40,620 bases of DNA, taken from contig JAHELT010000024.1 in the NCBI GenBank assembly GCA_024644045.1, positions 1 through 40,620 of the forward strand, in the 5' to 3' direction. Shown piece by piece: positions 24,948-33,072 of the stretch. Both the position numbers and the translations under genes were made by a program. The notes below the pieces were generated by a model, which searched no databases, was not told where the DNA came from, and was given only the letters and a program-made list of their open reading frames with translations. The first letter of the stretch is position 1. Each line of letters begins with the position of its first letter. The DNA is from Chromatiales bacterium (GTDB lineage Bacteria > Pseudomonadota > Gammaproteobacteria > JAHELT01).

Positions 24948-26837
24948 CTACTGGGACGGAACGGGGAAAGGCTGGGTCTTCTGGGCCGACTGCGGTTGAC
25001 CCGGCACTTCGCTGTGCTGCTGCTGAGCCGGCTGCTGGACAGCCGCCCCGGCACCGGTTTGCTCGGCGGAGGGTCGAGGGGGGCCGACAGGTTGAGTATC
25101 CCCGGGCTGCTCCGGGGTGGACAACGGCAGAGAGCGCTGCTGCGCCTCACCCGGTGACTCCGACGTGGACTGTGCTGCAGCCTGCCGGGTTGTTGCCTCC
25201 GGCAGTTCCGGCGCGGGCTGGGTGTCGGCGCTCTGCGTTTCGGCCGGCAGTTCCGGCGCAGGCTCCGAGGCTGCACGCCGGGGCCCGTCCGACTGATCCG
25301 GTGGTGTGGTGGACTTCGATTCGTTGCGCTGATCGTTCGGCTTGGCCGCGGCCGCTTCGGGCGTCTTGTTCGTATCGGGCTCCGGTCTTGCCCGGGTCTT
25401 CTCCGGGACCCGCGTCCGCGGTCCGGTGTGCGCGAGCTTGCGCTCCGCGGAGCGCACCTTCGCGGCCTCGTTGCTCGCACGCAACGCGCTCAGCCGCGCG
25501 CTGGTCACGGACAGCCGGTACACCAGCGTCTCGACGAAGGCCTTGTAGTAGTGCAGCTGCGTTTCCAGCGCTACCTGATCCATGAGCAGCGCGTTGACTT
25601 TCAGCACCAGCATATCGGAAGAGGCGACCACGCTCGCCGTGCGCTTGGTCTGCATGAGAAACCCGATCTCGCCGAAACAGTCGCCCTCGCGCAGGGTGTC
25701 CAGCAGCACCGTGGCTTTGTGCACGCCCGCCGATCCAACGACGATGATGTAGAACGCGTTGTCCACATCGCCTTCGTTGATGATCACTTCGCCCTGCTTG
25801 TACTGGATCAGCTGACTGGCATCGAGAATCTGATCGATTTCGATGTCGGTGAACCCGTTGAAGAAGTTCAGGTTCTGCAGCATGTTGCGGTTTTCGCTCC
25901 GCGACACGTGCTTTTCCGTCAGGCGCAGCCGGTCGAACACCCGCCCCAGGGCCACCGCGAACTCCTGACCGGTCTGGAAACGATCCGACGGTTTCTTGCG
26001 CAGCGCCTTTTCCAGGATCTGCGACAGCTCGGGCGGCAGATCGCCGCGCACCGAGGTCAGTTTCGGCGCCGGCTCGCGAATGATCGACACGAACAGCTCG
26101 CGCATGGTCTTGGAGTCGAACAGGCGCTTGCCGGTGAGCATCTCGTACATCACCACCGCCAGCGAATACAGGTCGCTGGTGGCCGCGATGTCCTTGCCCA
26201 GCACCTGCTCGGGCGACATGTAGCCCGGCGTGCCCACGGCGCCGCCGCTGCGCTCGCCCGGTGCCTGATTGGCGTTCATCAGGGCGATGCTGAAGTCCAT
26301 GATCTTAACGTCGCCATCGCCGGTGATCATGATGTTGGTGGGCTTGATGTCGCGATGCACCACGCCCTGCGAATGGGAGTAATCGAGTGCCTTGCAGCAC
26401 TTGAAGGTGATGTCGATGGCCTTCTCGACCGGCATACGCTCAGTACCGCGGGTGTACGTTTCCAGCGTCTTGCCTTCCAGGTACTCCATCACGATGTAGT
26501 TGAGCTTGCCCTCGATACCGGCGTCGAACAGCGACACGATGTGCGGGTGCTGGAGCTTGCCGGCGGCGTGCGCCTCGGTGAAGAAGGTCTGCGCCGATGA
26601 GGTGGTGCCGTCCTGCGACTCGTCGCGCGCGTGCGCTATCTTAATCGCGACATTGCGCTGTACGAACGGGTCGAAGCCGCGGTGCACGACGCCGCAGGTA
26701 CCCTTGCCCAGCTGTTCGCAGACCTCGTATTTACCGATTTTCTCGGGAATTTCGAGCTCTTCGGGGCTGCTCGGGGTGGGCACAGTGACCTTATTTTCGT
26801 AGCTAGCGTCGGTCAATTCCTGTGACAAATTTATCAT
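24948..26837 (-). CDS. Hanks-type Ser/Thr protein kinase fused to a cyclic-nucleotide-binding domain
   Basis: A 629-residue soluble protein in three parts. Kinase (~35-305): glycine loop LGKGTCGVV, VAIK Lys66, HRDIKPTN (161-168), GTPGYMSPE (202-210) and SDLYSLAVVMYEML. The magnesium motif is DFS (181-183) instead of DFG. cNMP-binding domain (~318-425): GE at 389-390 and RTASVV from R399 have the exact spacing of a phosphate-binding cassette. Tail (~440-629): low-complexity, rich in Pro, Gln, Thr and Glu, probably disordered. No membrane segment is seen. It likely phosphorylates cytoplasmic targets under control of cAMP, cGMP or a similar ligand (inference). ATG 26837 is preferred over TTG 26849; it has GGTGGG upstream and lies 35 bp inside the end of mpl, so it is expressed with a peptidoglycan-recycling gene. 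Confidence 0.92.
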   Translation of the reverse strand: MINLSQELTDASYENKVTVPTPSSPEELEIPEKIGKYEVCEQLGKGTCGVVHRGFDPFVQRNVAIKIAHARDESQDGTTSSAQTFFTEAHAAGKLQHPHIVSLFDAGIEGKLNYIVMEYLEGKTLETYTRGTERMPVEKAIDITFKCCKALDYSHSQGVVHRDIKPTNIMITGDGDVKIMDFSIALMNANQAPGERSGGAVGTPGYMSPEQVLGKDIAATSDLYSLAVVMYEMLTGKRLFDSKTMRELFVSIIREPAPKLTSVRGDLPPELSQILEKALRKKPSDRFQTGQEFAVALGRVFDRLRLTEKHVSRSENRNMLQNLNFFNGFTDIEIDQILDASQLIQYKQGEVIINEGDVDNAFYIIVVGSAGVHKATVLLDTLREGDCFGEIGFLMQTKRTASVVASSDMLVLKVNALLMDQVALETQLHYYKAFVETLVYRLSVTSARLSALRASNEAAKVRSAERKLAHTGPRTRVPEKTRARPEPDTNKTPEAAAAKPNDQRNESKSTTPPDQSDGPRRAASEPAPELPAETQSADTQPAPELPEATTRQAAAQSTSESPGEAQQRSLPLSTPEQPGDTQPVGPPRPSAEQTGAGAAVQQPAQQQHSEVPGQPQSAQKTQPFPVPSQ

Positions 26838-28158
26838 GCAACCCACCAAAGGAGCCGTTACTCATCAGCACCACATGATCGCCATTCTGCAGGGCCGGGA
26901 TCAAGCTTTTTGCGATAGAGTCTACAGATTCGAGGACGAACGCCCTGCTGCCCAGCCCCTGTAACGCCCTGTTGGGGTTAAACTTGAGGTCTTTGCGATG
27001 CCACAGGTAAATCAGGTCGGCCGGATCCAGCGCCTCGCCCAGCGTGTCGGCGTGCACCCCGGCGCGCATGGTGTTGGACCGCGGCTCAAGCACCGCGATC
27101 ACGCGCCCCGACCCGGCCCGCGCCCGCAGCGCCTGCAGCGTGGCACGGATCGCGGTCGGGTGGTGCGCGAAATCGTCGTACACCGTGATTCCGCCCGTCT
27201 GCGCAATCACCTGCAGGCGGCGCGCCACACCGCGGAAGCCGGGCAACGCGGCCAGACTATCCGCCGCCGGCACCCCGGCGTGCGCGACCGCGGCGACCGC
27301 CGCGAGGGTATTGCGTAGGTTGTGCTCACCGAACAACGGGGTTGCCGTAAGGTGTTCGACCCGTTGCGGATCGACCACGCGGATCTCCTGCCCCGACGGC
27401 GCGGTCGCGCACCAGTCGGCGGGCGCGCCGAGCGCGAACCGCTGCACCCCGCTCCAGCAGCCCTCCGCCAGCACCTTGGCGATTTCCGGGTCTTCCGCGT
27501 CGTGCACGATCAGGCCGCTGCCCGGCACGGTCCTCAGCAGGTGGGCGAACTGGCGGCGGATAGCCGCCAGGTCGGGGTAGATGTCGGCATGATCGTACTC
27601 GAGGTTATTGATGGTGAGCGTGCGCGGGCGGTAGTGCAGAAATTTCGCACGTTTGTCGAAGAACGCGGTATCGTACTCGTCGGCCTCGATCACGAAAAAC
27701 GGCGCGCTGCCGAGGCGCGCGGAGGTGCCGAAGTTCAACGGCACACCGCCCACCAGGAACCCGGGATCCAGTCCGGCGCTGTGCAGCATCCAGGCGATCA
27801 GGCTGGTGACCGTGGTCTTGCCGTGAGTGCCGGCGACCGCCACCACCCAGCGCTCGTTCAGCACCGATTCGCGCAGCCACTGCGGGCCCGAGAGGTAAGG
27901 CACGGCGCTGTCGAGCAGGGCTTCCACGGCGGGGTTTCCGCGTGACAGGGCGTTGCCGACCAGGACCAGCTCGGGACCGGCCTTCAGATAGTCGTCCGTG
28001 TATCCCTCGGTGAGCGCGATACCCGCTTCGCGCAGCTGCGTGCTCATGGGTGGATACGTATTGGCGTCCGAGCCGCTGACCTCGTGGCCGAGCTCCCGCG
28101 CCAGGCGGGCGAGCCCGCCCATGAAGGTGCCGCATACCCCGAGAATGTGGATCTTCAC
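26803..28158 (-). CDS. mpl: UDP-N-acetylmuramate:L-alanyl-gamma-D-glutamyl-meso-diaminopimelate ligase
   Basis: A 451-residue Mur-family ligase that reattaches recycled murein tripeptide to UDP-MurNAc using ATP. The N-terminal IHILGVCGTFMGGLARLAREL and SGSDANTYPPMSTQL are Mpl signatures, the ATP loop is GTHGKTTVTSL, and EADEYDTAFFDKR and NLEYDHADIYPD follow as in Mpl and MurC. GTG 28158 is chosen because it directly precedes the conserved KIHILG; upstream codons encode a low-complexity Arg-rich extension unlike the family. It is downstream of a small membrane-protein gene (52 bp) and overlaps the kinase gene. It works in the same pathway as AmpD (9397-9948). Confidence 0.95.
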   Translation of the reverse strand: MKIHILGVCGTFMGGLARLARELGHEVSGSDANTYPPMSTQLREAGIALTEGYTDDYLKAGPELVLVGNALSRGNPAVEALLDSAVPYLSGPQWLRESVLNERWVVAVAGTHGKTTVTSLIAWMLHSAGLDPGFLVGGVPLNFGTSARLGSAPFFVIEADEYDTAFFDKRAKFLHYRPRTLTINNLEYDHADIYPDLAAIRRQFAHLLRTVPGSGLIVHDAEDPEIAKVLAEGCWSGVQRFALGAPADWCATAPSGQEIRVVDPQRVEHLTATPLFGEHNLRNTLAAVAAVAHAGVPAADSLAALPGFRGVARRLQVIAQTGGITVYDDFAHHPTAIRATLQALRARAGSGRVIAVLEPRSNTMRAGVHADTLGEALDPADLIYLWHRKDLKFNPNRALQGLGSRAFVLESVDSIAKSLIPALQNGDHVVLMSNGSFGGLHDKFVTGIDRR

Positions 28159-28210
28159 CGCGGCGCCGCCCCCGGCTGCCGACCCGCGGCGCCGTTCCGG
28201 CAGCCGGCGC

Positions 28211-28735
28211 TCAAGCCGGCGCCGGGTCGCCGGCGAACAGCAGGGCGCCGGTGGCGTATGCACAGAACACGTAAAACAGGGAAATCACCACCGCATACGA
28301 CCAGTCGCGGTTCAGGGCGTGGCGAAATATATGCGCGGTGACGGTCACGCCCCAGATCATGATCGCTATTATCAGCAGCAGGCCCAGCGACTCGAAGCCG
28401 CCGCCGGTGGACGTGTCGCTGAACAGACCGAACACCGGCCAGCTCACCAGGTTGAGGATGGTGCCCGTCCCGCACAGCGCGGTGAAGCTCTGGTTGAAGC
28501 GGGCGGGACGCTGCGCCCACACCAGCAGGGCGTACACGAACACGCCCAGAAACGCTACGTCCACCAGAGCCCGCGCCAGCGACTCGCCGAGCGAGTAGCG
28601 CGGCCCGATGGCGAGCACGTAGCTGATCACCATGGCAATCAGCGCCATGCGCAGCAGCATCGGCGAAGCCGGCAGGTCTTGCGGATTACGCCTGAGAAGC
28701 GCGATCTCCAGAAACAGATTGGCGAACTGCAACAT
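28211..28735 (-). CDS. Conserved hypothetical membrane protein (Yip1-like layout)
   Basis: A 174-residue protein with about five hydrophobic segments: ~26-45 (LLRMALIAMVISYVLAIG), ~55-72, ~85-102, ~117-137 and ~147-167. The short N-terminal FANLFLEIALLRRNPQDLPAS is amphipathic. I do not recognise a specific family with certainty; the overall plan resembles small Yip1-type or uncharacterised inner-membrane proteins encoded next to mpl. It is first in the minus-strand mpl-kinase-ubiX-LON series, 52 bp ahead of mpl, and divergent from the PLD-family gene across 135 bp. Confidence 0.75.
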   Translation of the reverse strand: MLQFANLFLEIALLRRNPQDLPASPMLLRMALIAMVISYVLAIGPRYSLGESLARALVDVAFLGVFVYALLVWAQRPARFNQSFTALCGTGTILNLVSWPVFGLFSDTSTGGGFESLGLLLIIAIMIWGVTVTAHIFRHALNRDWSYAVVISLFYVFCAYATGALLFAGDPAPA

Positions 28736-28870
28736 GCCTGCCGATTATGCCTGAGCGCAGGTGTCGCATGAAGCAGTTGCCCGGCGCCCCGAGCGGGTCC
28801 GCGATTCTCTTTCGCCGGGGGCTCGACTAGAATCCGCAGCCAACCGGCGGCGAGAAGCACACAGCCAGTG

Positions 28871-30055
28871 ATGAACGCAAGCGAAACCAATTTCCCCTGG
28901 CGCAGCAACAACCGGTTCGTCTGCCTGCGTGACGGCGCGGACTTCTACCCGGCGATGCTGCAGGCGATCCGCGAGGCGCGGGATTTCGTGGCCATGGAGA
29001 TGTATCTGGTGCAGCCCGGCCGGGTGCTGACCCGATTCCTCGACGCGCTGCTGGATGCCGCACAGCGGCACGCGCGCGTCTACCTGCTGTTCGACGACTT
29101 CGGCATCCGCGGTGTGTCGCCACGCGACCGCCGGCGGCTCGAGAGCTCCGGCATCCACGTGAGCTACTTCAACCCGCTCAAGTTCTTCAAGTTCCGCCTG
29201 AACCTGATTCGCGATCACCGCAAGCTGCTGCTGGTCGACAACCAGTACGCCTTCGTCGGCGGCGCGGGTATCGCCGACAGCTTCGACGCCGAGGCAGCCG
29301 CGCCCTGGCGTGAGAACATGCTGCGCGTACAAGGCGAGTGCGTCCGCGACTGGCAGCGACTGTTCGAGAGCAACTGGAAAATCTGGTCGCGTCAGCCGAT
29401 CGAGCTGCCGACGCCGCCGGTGGCGCCCCCGGGTGCCGGGACCCGCGGGCGGGTGGTGGCCGGGCAGTACGTGAGCGCGCGTGTGCTGCGCCGCGCCATC
29501 GTCAACCACGTCCGCAACGCGCAGCGGCGGGTGTGGATTTCCAGCGCCTATTTTCTGCCGCCGCTGAAACTCAACACGGCCCTGCGCAGAGCCGCACGTC
29601 GCGGCGTCGACGTCCGCCTGCTGGTGCCCGGCGAGCATACCGACCACCCGGCGGTACGCAGCGCCAGCCAGCGTTTCTACCTGCGCATGCTGCACGCCGG
29701 CATCCGGATCTTCGAGTATCAACCGCGCTTCATGCACGCCAAGACCGTGCTCTGCGACGACCTGGTGTCGATGGGCTCGTCCAATCTGGACCGCTGGAGC
29801 CTGCGCTGGAACCTGGAGGGCAACCAGGAGATCGATGACGCCCAAACCGCGGCCCGCTTCTACGCGATGTTTCAGACCGACATCGACGACAGCATCGAGA
29901 TCACGCTGCCGTCGTGGCTGGCACGTTCGTACTCGAGCCGCATTCGCGAGCGCGTTTGGGGCTGGCTGGAAGCATGGCTGGTCCAGCGCAGTTACCGTGC
30001 ACAACTGCGCCTGGCAGCGCGCAGCAAATTCGAGCACCTCGGCGACATCTCCTGA
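28871..30055 (+). CDS. Cardiolipin synthase-like phospholipase D family protein (ClsB-type)
   Basis: A 394-residue soluble or peripheral protein with two HKD motifs: HRKLLLVD (H116, K118, D123) and HAKTVLCD (H289, K291, D296), each followed by a Gly/Ser-rich stretch (VGGAG, SMGSSN). The absence of N-terminal membrane helices and the NFPWRSNNRFVCLRDGADFY start resemble ClsB. It probably joins two phosphatidylglycerols, or phosphatidylglycerol and another lipid, into cardiolipin. The C-terminus (SYSSRIRERVWGWLEAW) is amphipathic and could bind membrane. ATG 28871 is preferred; GTG 28868 immediately before it is equally possible. pyrC starts 3 bp after its stop. Confidence 0.88.
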   Translation: MNASETNFPWRSNNRFVCLRDGADFYPAMLQAIREARDFVAMEMYLVQPGRVLTRFLDALLDAAQRHARVYLLFDDFGIRGVSPRDRRRLESSGIHVSYFNPLKFFKFRLNLIRDHRKLLLVDNQYAFVGGAGIADSFDAEAAAPWRENMLRVQGECVRDWQRLFESNWKIWSRQPIELPTPPVAPPGAGTRGRVVAGQYVSARVLRRAIVNHVRNAQRRVWISSAYFLPPLKLNTALRRAARRGVDVRLLVPGEHTDHPAVRSASQRFYLRMLHAGIRIFEYQPRFMHAKTVLCDDLVSMGSSNLDRWSLRWNLEGNQEIDDAQTAARFYAMFQTDIDDSIEITLPSWLARSYSSRIRERVWGWLEAWLVQRSYRAQLRLAARSKFEHLGDIS

Positions 30056-30058
30056 GCC

Positions 30059-31099
30059 ATGCGTATTACCATCACCCGCCCCGACGACTGGCACCTGCAC
30101 GTGCGTGACGGCAGCGTCCTGCCGCACGTGCTGGCGCATACCGTGCGGCGCTTTGCGCGCGCGATCATCATGCCGAACCTGACCCCGCCAATCGTGCACG
30201 TTGCCGATGCCAGCGCCTACCGTGACCGCATCCGCGCGGCGCTTCCCGCGGGCGCCGAGTTCGAGCCGTTGATGACACTGTACCTGACCGATGCAACCAG
30301 CCCCAACGAGATCGAACGTGCGGCCGAGGCACCGTTCGTGCACGCCGTGAAGCTGTACCCGGCGGGCGCCACGACCAACTCGGCCGAGGGCGTTACCCGG
30401 CTCGCCCACGTTTACAACGTGCTGGAAAAGATGCAGCGGCTGGGCCTGCCGCTGCTGATTCACGGCGAGGTCACCTCGCGTGACGTGGACGTGTTCGACC
30501 GGGAAAAGGTGTTCATCGACGAGACGCTCAGCAAGCTGGTCAACGAGTTTCCGGCGCTGCGTATCGTGTTCGAGCACATCAGCACGCGCGAGGCGGCGGA
30601 TTTCGTCCGCGAGGCGCGCGAAGGGGTGGCCGCCACCATCACCTGTCACCACCTGCTGTACAGCCGCAGCGCGATGTTCGCCGGTGGTCTGCGCCCGCAC
30701 TACTACTGCCTGCCGGTGCTGAAACGCGAAGCGCACCGCCAGGCGCTGATTGCGGCGGCGACCTCCGGCAACCCGCGCTTTTTCCTCGGCACCGACAGCG
30801 CGCCGCACGCCCGCGAGGCGAAGCAGAGCGCGTGCGGCTGCGCCGGCGTGTTCACCGCGCATGCCGGCATCGAGCTGTACGCGGAAGTGTTCGAAGCGGC
30901 GGCGGCGCTCGACCGGCTGCAGCCCTTCAGCAGCGAGTTCGGCGCGGATTTCTACCGCCTGGCGCGCAACCGCGACACCCTGACCCTGGAGCGCAAGTCG
31001 TGGCGGGTCCCCGAGAGCTATCCGTTCGGCGACTCGGCCGTGCAGCCGCTGCGAGCCGGTGAGCAGATCCAGTGGCAGCTGGTGGCCCGTAACACCTGA
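30059..31099 (+). CDS. pyrC: Dihydroorotase, class II
   Basis: A 346-residue zinc enzyme closing carbamoyl-aspartate to dihydroorotate in pyrimidine synthesis. The binuclear metal site is complete: H12 and H14 (DWHLHVRD), carbamylated K98 (AVKLYPAG), H135 (IHGEV), H173 (FEHIST) and D246 (GTDSAPH), all offset by four from E. coli PyrC. It begins 3 bp after the cardiolipin-synthase-like gene, so co-transcription is likely. The last codons and stop (ACC TGA) lie inside the left terminus of an inverted-repeat element that begins at 31091, yet the protein length is normal. Confidence 0.95.
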   Translation: MRITITRPDDWHLHVRDGSVLPHVLAHTVRRFARAIIMPNLTPPIVHVADASAYRDRIRAALPAGAEFEPLMTLYLTDATSPNEIERAAEAPFVHAVKLYPAGATTNSAEGVTRLAHVYNVLEKMQRLGLPLLIHGEVTSRDVDVFDREKVFIDETLSKLVNEFPALRIVFEHISTREAADFVREAREGVAATITCHHLLYSRSAMFAGGLRPHYYCLPVLKREAHRQALIAAATSGNPRFFLGTDSAPHAREAKQSACGCAGVFTAHAGIELYAEVFEAAAALDRLQPFSSEFGADFYRLARNRDTLTLERKSWRVPESYPFGDSAVQPLRAGEQIQWQLVARNT

Positions 31100-31258
31100 T
31101 TCGATAGCGCCGAGCACGCGCTTCGGATCCGATTGCTGTGTTGTCCCCGGATTGCGCTTACGCACCGATCCGGCGGCAATAGTCGGGCTATTGTCTCGTC
31201 GGCGCGCCTTGCACTCGAATCCGAATCACGCCACTCAATCACTATCGAATCAGGTGTT
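31091..31258. mobile_element. 168-bp inverted-repeat element overlapping the pyrC stop codon
   Basis: 31091-31107 and 31242-31258 are perfect 17-bp inverted repeats (AACACCTGATTCGATAG). The interior carries a CAATAGTCGGGCTATTG stem (31176-31192) and GGATTGCGCTTACGCACC and GGCGCGCCTTGC motifs. There is no reading frame of note and no clear target duplication. The right 27 bases also occur, with four changes, beside the partial repeat at the left edge of the window, so this end and the next element appear together at two loci. Confidence 0.75.
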
Positions 31259-31263
31259 GCAGG

Positions 31264-31430
31264 CCACTAGGGAACCTCTGCAAAGCTGAGGTTCCCTTCG
31301 GCACAGGGACGTGCCGACGAAATCGACGACTTTTCAAGTTGTTGATTTCGAAACGCAAGCGAAAATCACACTTTTCGCTTTGCGTTTCTCTGACAAGTCA
31401 TGGATGACTTGTTCAGAGCTTCCCTAGTGG
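31264..31430. mobile_element. 167-bp hairpin-rich inverted-repeat element (intact copy)
   Basis: The termini are CCACTAGGGAACCTCTG (31264-31280) and its complement with one change at the right end (CAGAGCTTCCCTAGTGG, 31414-31430). Internal perfect stems: GGGAACCTC/GAGGTTCCC (31270-31296), TTCGGCAC/GTGCCGAA, AAGCGAAAA/TTTTCGCTT (31357-31380) and ACAAGTCAT/ATGACTTGT. No coding sequence. The first 117 bases are identical to the inverted partial copy at 1-117. It lies between pyrC and the TraB/GumN gene and could act as a terminator for both. Confidence 0.85.
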
Positions 31431-31455
31431 ATCCGGCGCCGGGAGAGATCGGCGC

Positions 31456-32346
31456 TCAATAGACCCTTTTCAGGCGGTACCCTTGCTCGCGCAGCAGGCA
31501 CAGCAGTCCCTGGGTACCGGGCAGGTGCAACGCCCCCACCGCCACGAACGTACCCCCTTCGCGCAGCCTGGGTTGCATGCGCCGCAGCATCCTCAGATTG
31601 CGCTGACCCACCAGGCGCTGCATGAAGCGCTGGTTGAAACGCGCGTCGCCGATCGCAACCTGTGCCTCGGTCAGCGCCTGCATCGCTGCCAGGTCACGTG
31701 ACAGGTAAGCCTCCGTCAACGCCTCGATCAGCCGGGGAAGCTGCGGCAGTTGCACCAGCGTGGTGCGCAGCAGCGCGAGCTGCTCGGCGCGGCTCAGCCC
31801 GTCGAATATCGCCACCTGCTCGTCGACGCTCTCCAGCCCGTGGACCGGCTTGCCGAGGCTTTGCGCGTACTGCTGCAGGTACAGGTCCAGGGCCAGGCCC
31901 GAAAACTGCTCGGGCATGCTCAACGCCATGGCGACCGCCCAGGGCTGCATCCGCCGCAGCGCGGGCTCCGGTACCCGCCGTCGCTGCATCGCGCCGACCA
32001 GGCGCTGCCAGTCGCCCGCGTCCAGCATGCGCTGCAGCGATTCGTCGGCCGGCAGCGTCATACGCTGGCTCAGCCGTGCCAGCGCCGAGGGGTCTATGAC
32101 CACCTCCATGGTAAAGCTGCGCGCGTCGCGCAGCGCGCTCACCAGCGGGTCGGGCAGCTCCAGCAGACGCGGATCGTCGCTGTGCATGGTGCCGAGCAGA
32201 TAGCTCGGTGGGCCTGCAGCGCCGCGGATTTCCCACAGCACGCCCTTCGGGGAGCAGTGCGCCGAAGCGCCGGCGGGCGCCGCCCAGAGTGCCGGCAGCA
32301 GCACCAGCGCAAGCACGCCGCAGATCCGTGACTTTTGATTCGACAT
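31456..32346 (-). CDS. TraB/GumN family protein, exported
   Basis: A 296-residue protein with a signal peptide ([20 protein letters not shown]). Two conserved motifs of the TraB/GumN/TIKI family are present: the N-terminal [11 protein letters not shown] with a following acidic residue in TMEVV, and the C-terminal [15 protein letters not shown] relatives are metal-dependent proteases; GumN is encoded in xanthan loci with unknown function. A periplasmic or lipid-anchored hydrolase is plausible. It is divergent from rnt, with only about 40 bp between starts, and its 3' end faces the hairpin-rich element. Confidence 0.85.
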   Translation of the reverse strand: MSNQKSRICGVLALVLLPALWAAPAGASAHCSPKGVLWEIRGAAGPPSYLLGTMHSDDPRLLELPDPLVSALRDARSFTMEVVIDPSALARLSQRMTLPADESLQRMLDAGDWQRLVGAMQRRRVPEPALRRMQPWAVAMALSMPEQFSGLALDLYLQQYAQSLGKPVHGLESVDEQVAIFDGLSRAEQLALLRTTLVQLPQLPRLIEALTEAYLSRDLAAMQALTEAQVAIGDARFNQRFMQRLVGQRNLRMLRRMQPRLREGGTFVAVGALHLPGTQGLLCLLREQGYRLKRVY

Positions 32347-32385
32347 ACGTATAGAGTGTCGGTTTGTATCCCTTGGTGTCTATGC

Positions 32386-33072
32386 GTGCCGAGCCGAAAC
32401 CATCAACCGGCCAGTAACCGTTTCTACGTCCCCGGCAGAGCGGTCGAGGTCAGGAACCGGTTCCGCGGATTCCTGCCGGTGGTGGTCGACGTCGAGACGG
32501 GCGGCTTCGACCCGCAGGGCGACGCGCTGCTGGAAATCGCAGCGGTGCTGCTGGAGTACGACCACGTCAGCATCCGACCTGGCGCCCGCTTCGCCACCCA
32601 CGTGGTACCTTTCGAGGGCGCCAACATCGATGACAAGTCGCTGGAGATCACCGGTATCGACCCCTACCATCCGCTGCGCGCGGCGCGCGGAGAACGCGAA
32701 GCGCTGGAGTATATCTGCACGCCGATACGCGCCGCCATCCGCGAGCACGGGTGCTCGCGCGCTATACTGGTGGGCCACAATGCGTTCTTCGATCTCAGCT
32801 TCATCAATGCGGCGGTCGCGCGAACCGGCTACAAACACAATCCGTTCCACCCGTTCAGCAGCCTGGACACGGTGTCCCTGAGCGCCATGGTGTACGGACA
32901 GACGGTTTTGGCACGGGCTTTGGATGCCGCAGGCATAGCCTGGGAATCATCGGAGGCCCACTCGGCGGTCTACGACACGGAGAAAACGGCCGAATTGTTC
33001 TGCACCATCATCAATACCTGGGAAACCCTCAACGGCGGCGGCAACGCGGCCGGACCGCATGACAGCGATTGA
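32386..33072 (+). CDS. rnt: Ribonuclease T
   Basis: A DEDDh 3'-5' exoribonuclease that trims tRNA and other stable RNA ends. Exo motifs: [12 protein letters not shown] (D and E), [11 protein letters not shown] (middle Asp) and [13 protein letters not shown] (His and Asp). [13 protein letters not shown] and the Phe-rich surroundings match RNase T rather than the DNA polymerase epsilon subunit. The start is uncertain: in-frame candidates are TTG 32335, GTG 32356 and GTG 32386, none with a clear ribosome site. GTG 32386 gives 228 residues, nearest the usual ~215-225. Its 3' end overlaps the response-regulator gene by 14 bp. Confidence 0.92.
   Translation: MPSRNHQPASNRFYVPGRAVEVRNRFRGFLPVVVDVETGGFDPQGDALLEIAAVLLEYDHVSIRPGARFATHVVPFEGANIDDKSLEITGIDPYHPLRAARGEREALEYICTPIRAAIREHGCSRAILVGHNAFFDLSFINAAVARTGYKHNPFHPFSSLDTVSLSAMVYGQTVLARALDAAGIAWESSEAHSAVYDTEKTAELFCTIINTWETLNGGGNAAGPHDSD

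Noticed and set aside
1-31380. Composite transposon or genomic island bounded by the inverted repeats
   Set aside because: The enclosed genes are mostly conserved housekeeping genes with uniform GC content and there is no transposase or integrase, so the repeats are dispersed copies rather than island ends.
31091-31430. CRISPR array or integron attC site
   Set aside because: There are no regularly spaced direct repeats; the structure is inverted repeats with distinct termini, and no cas or integrase genes are present.
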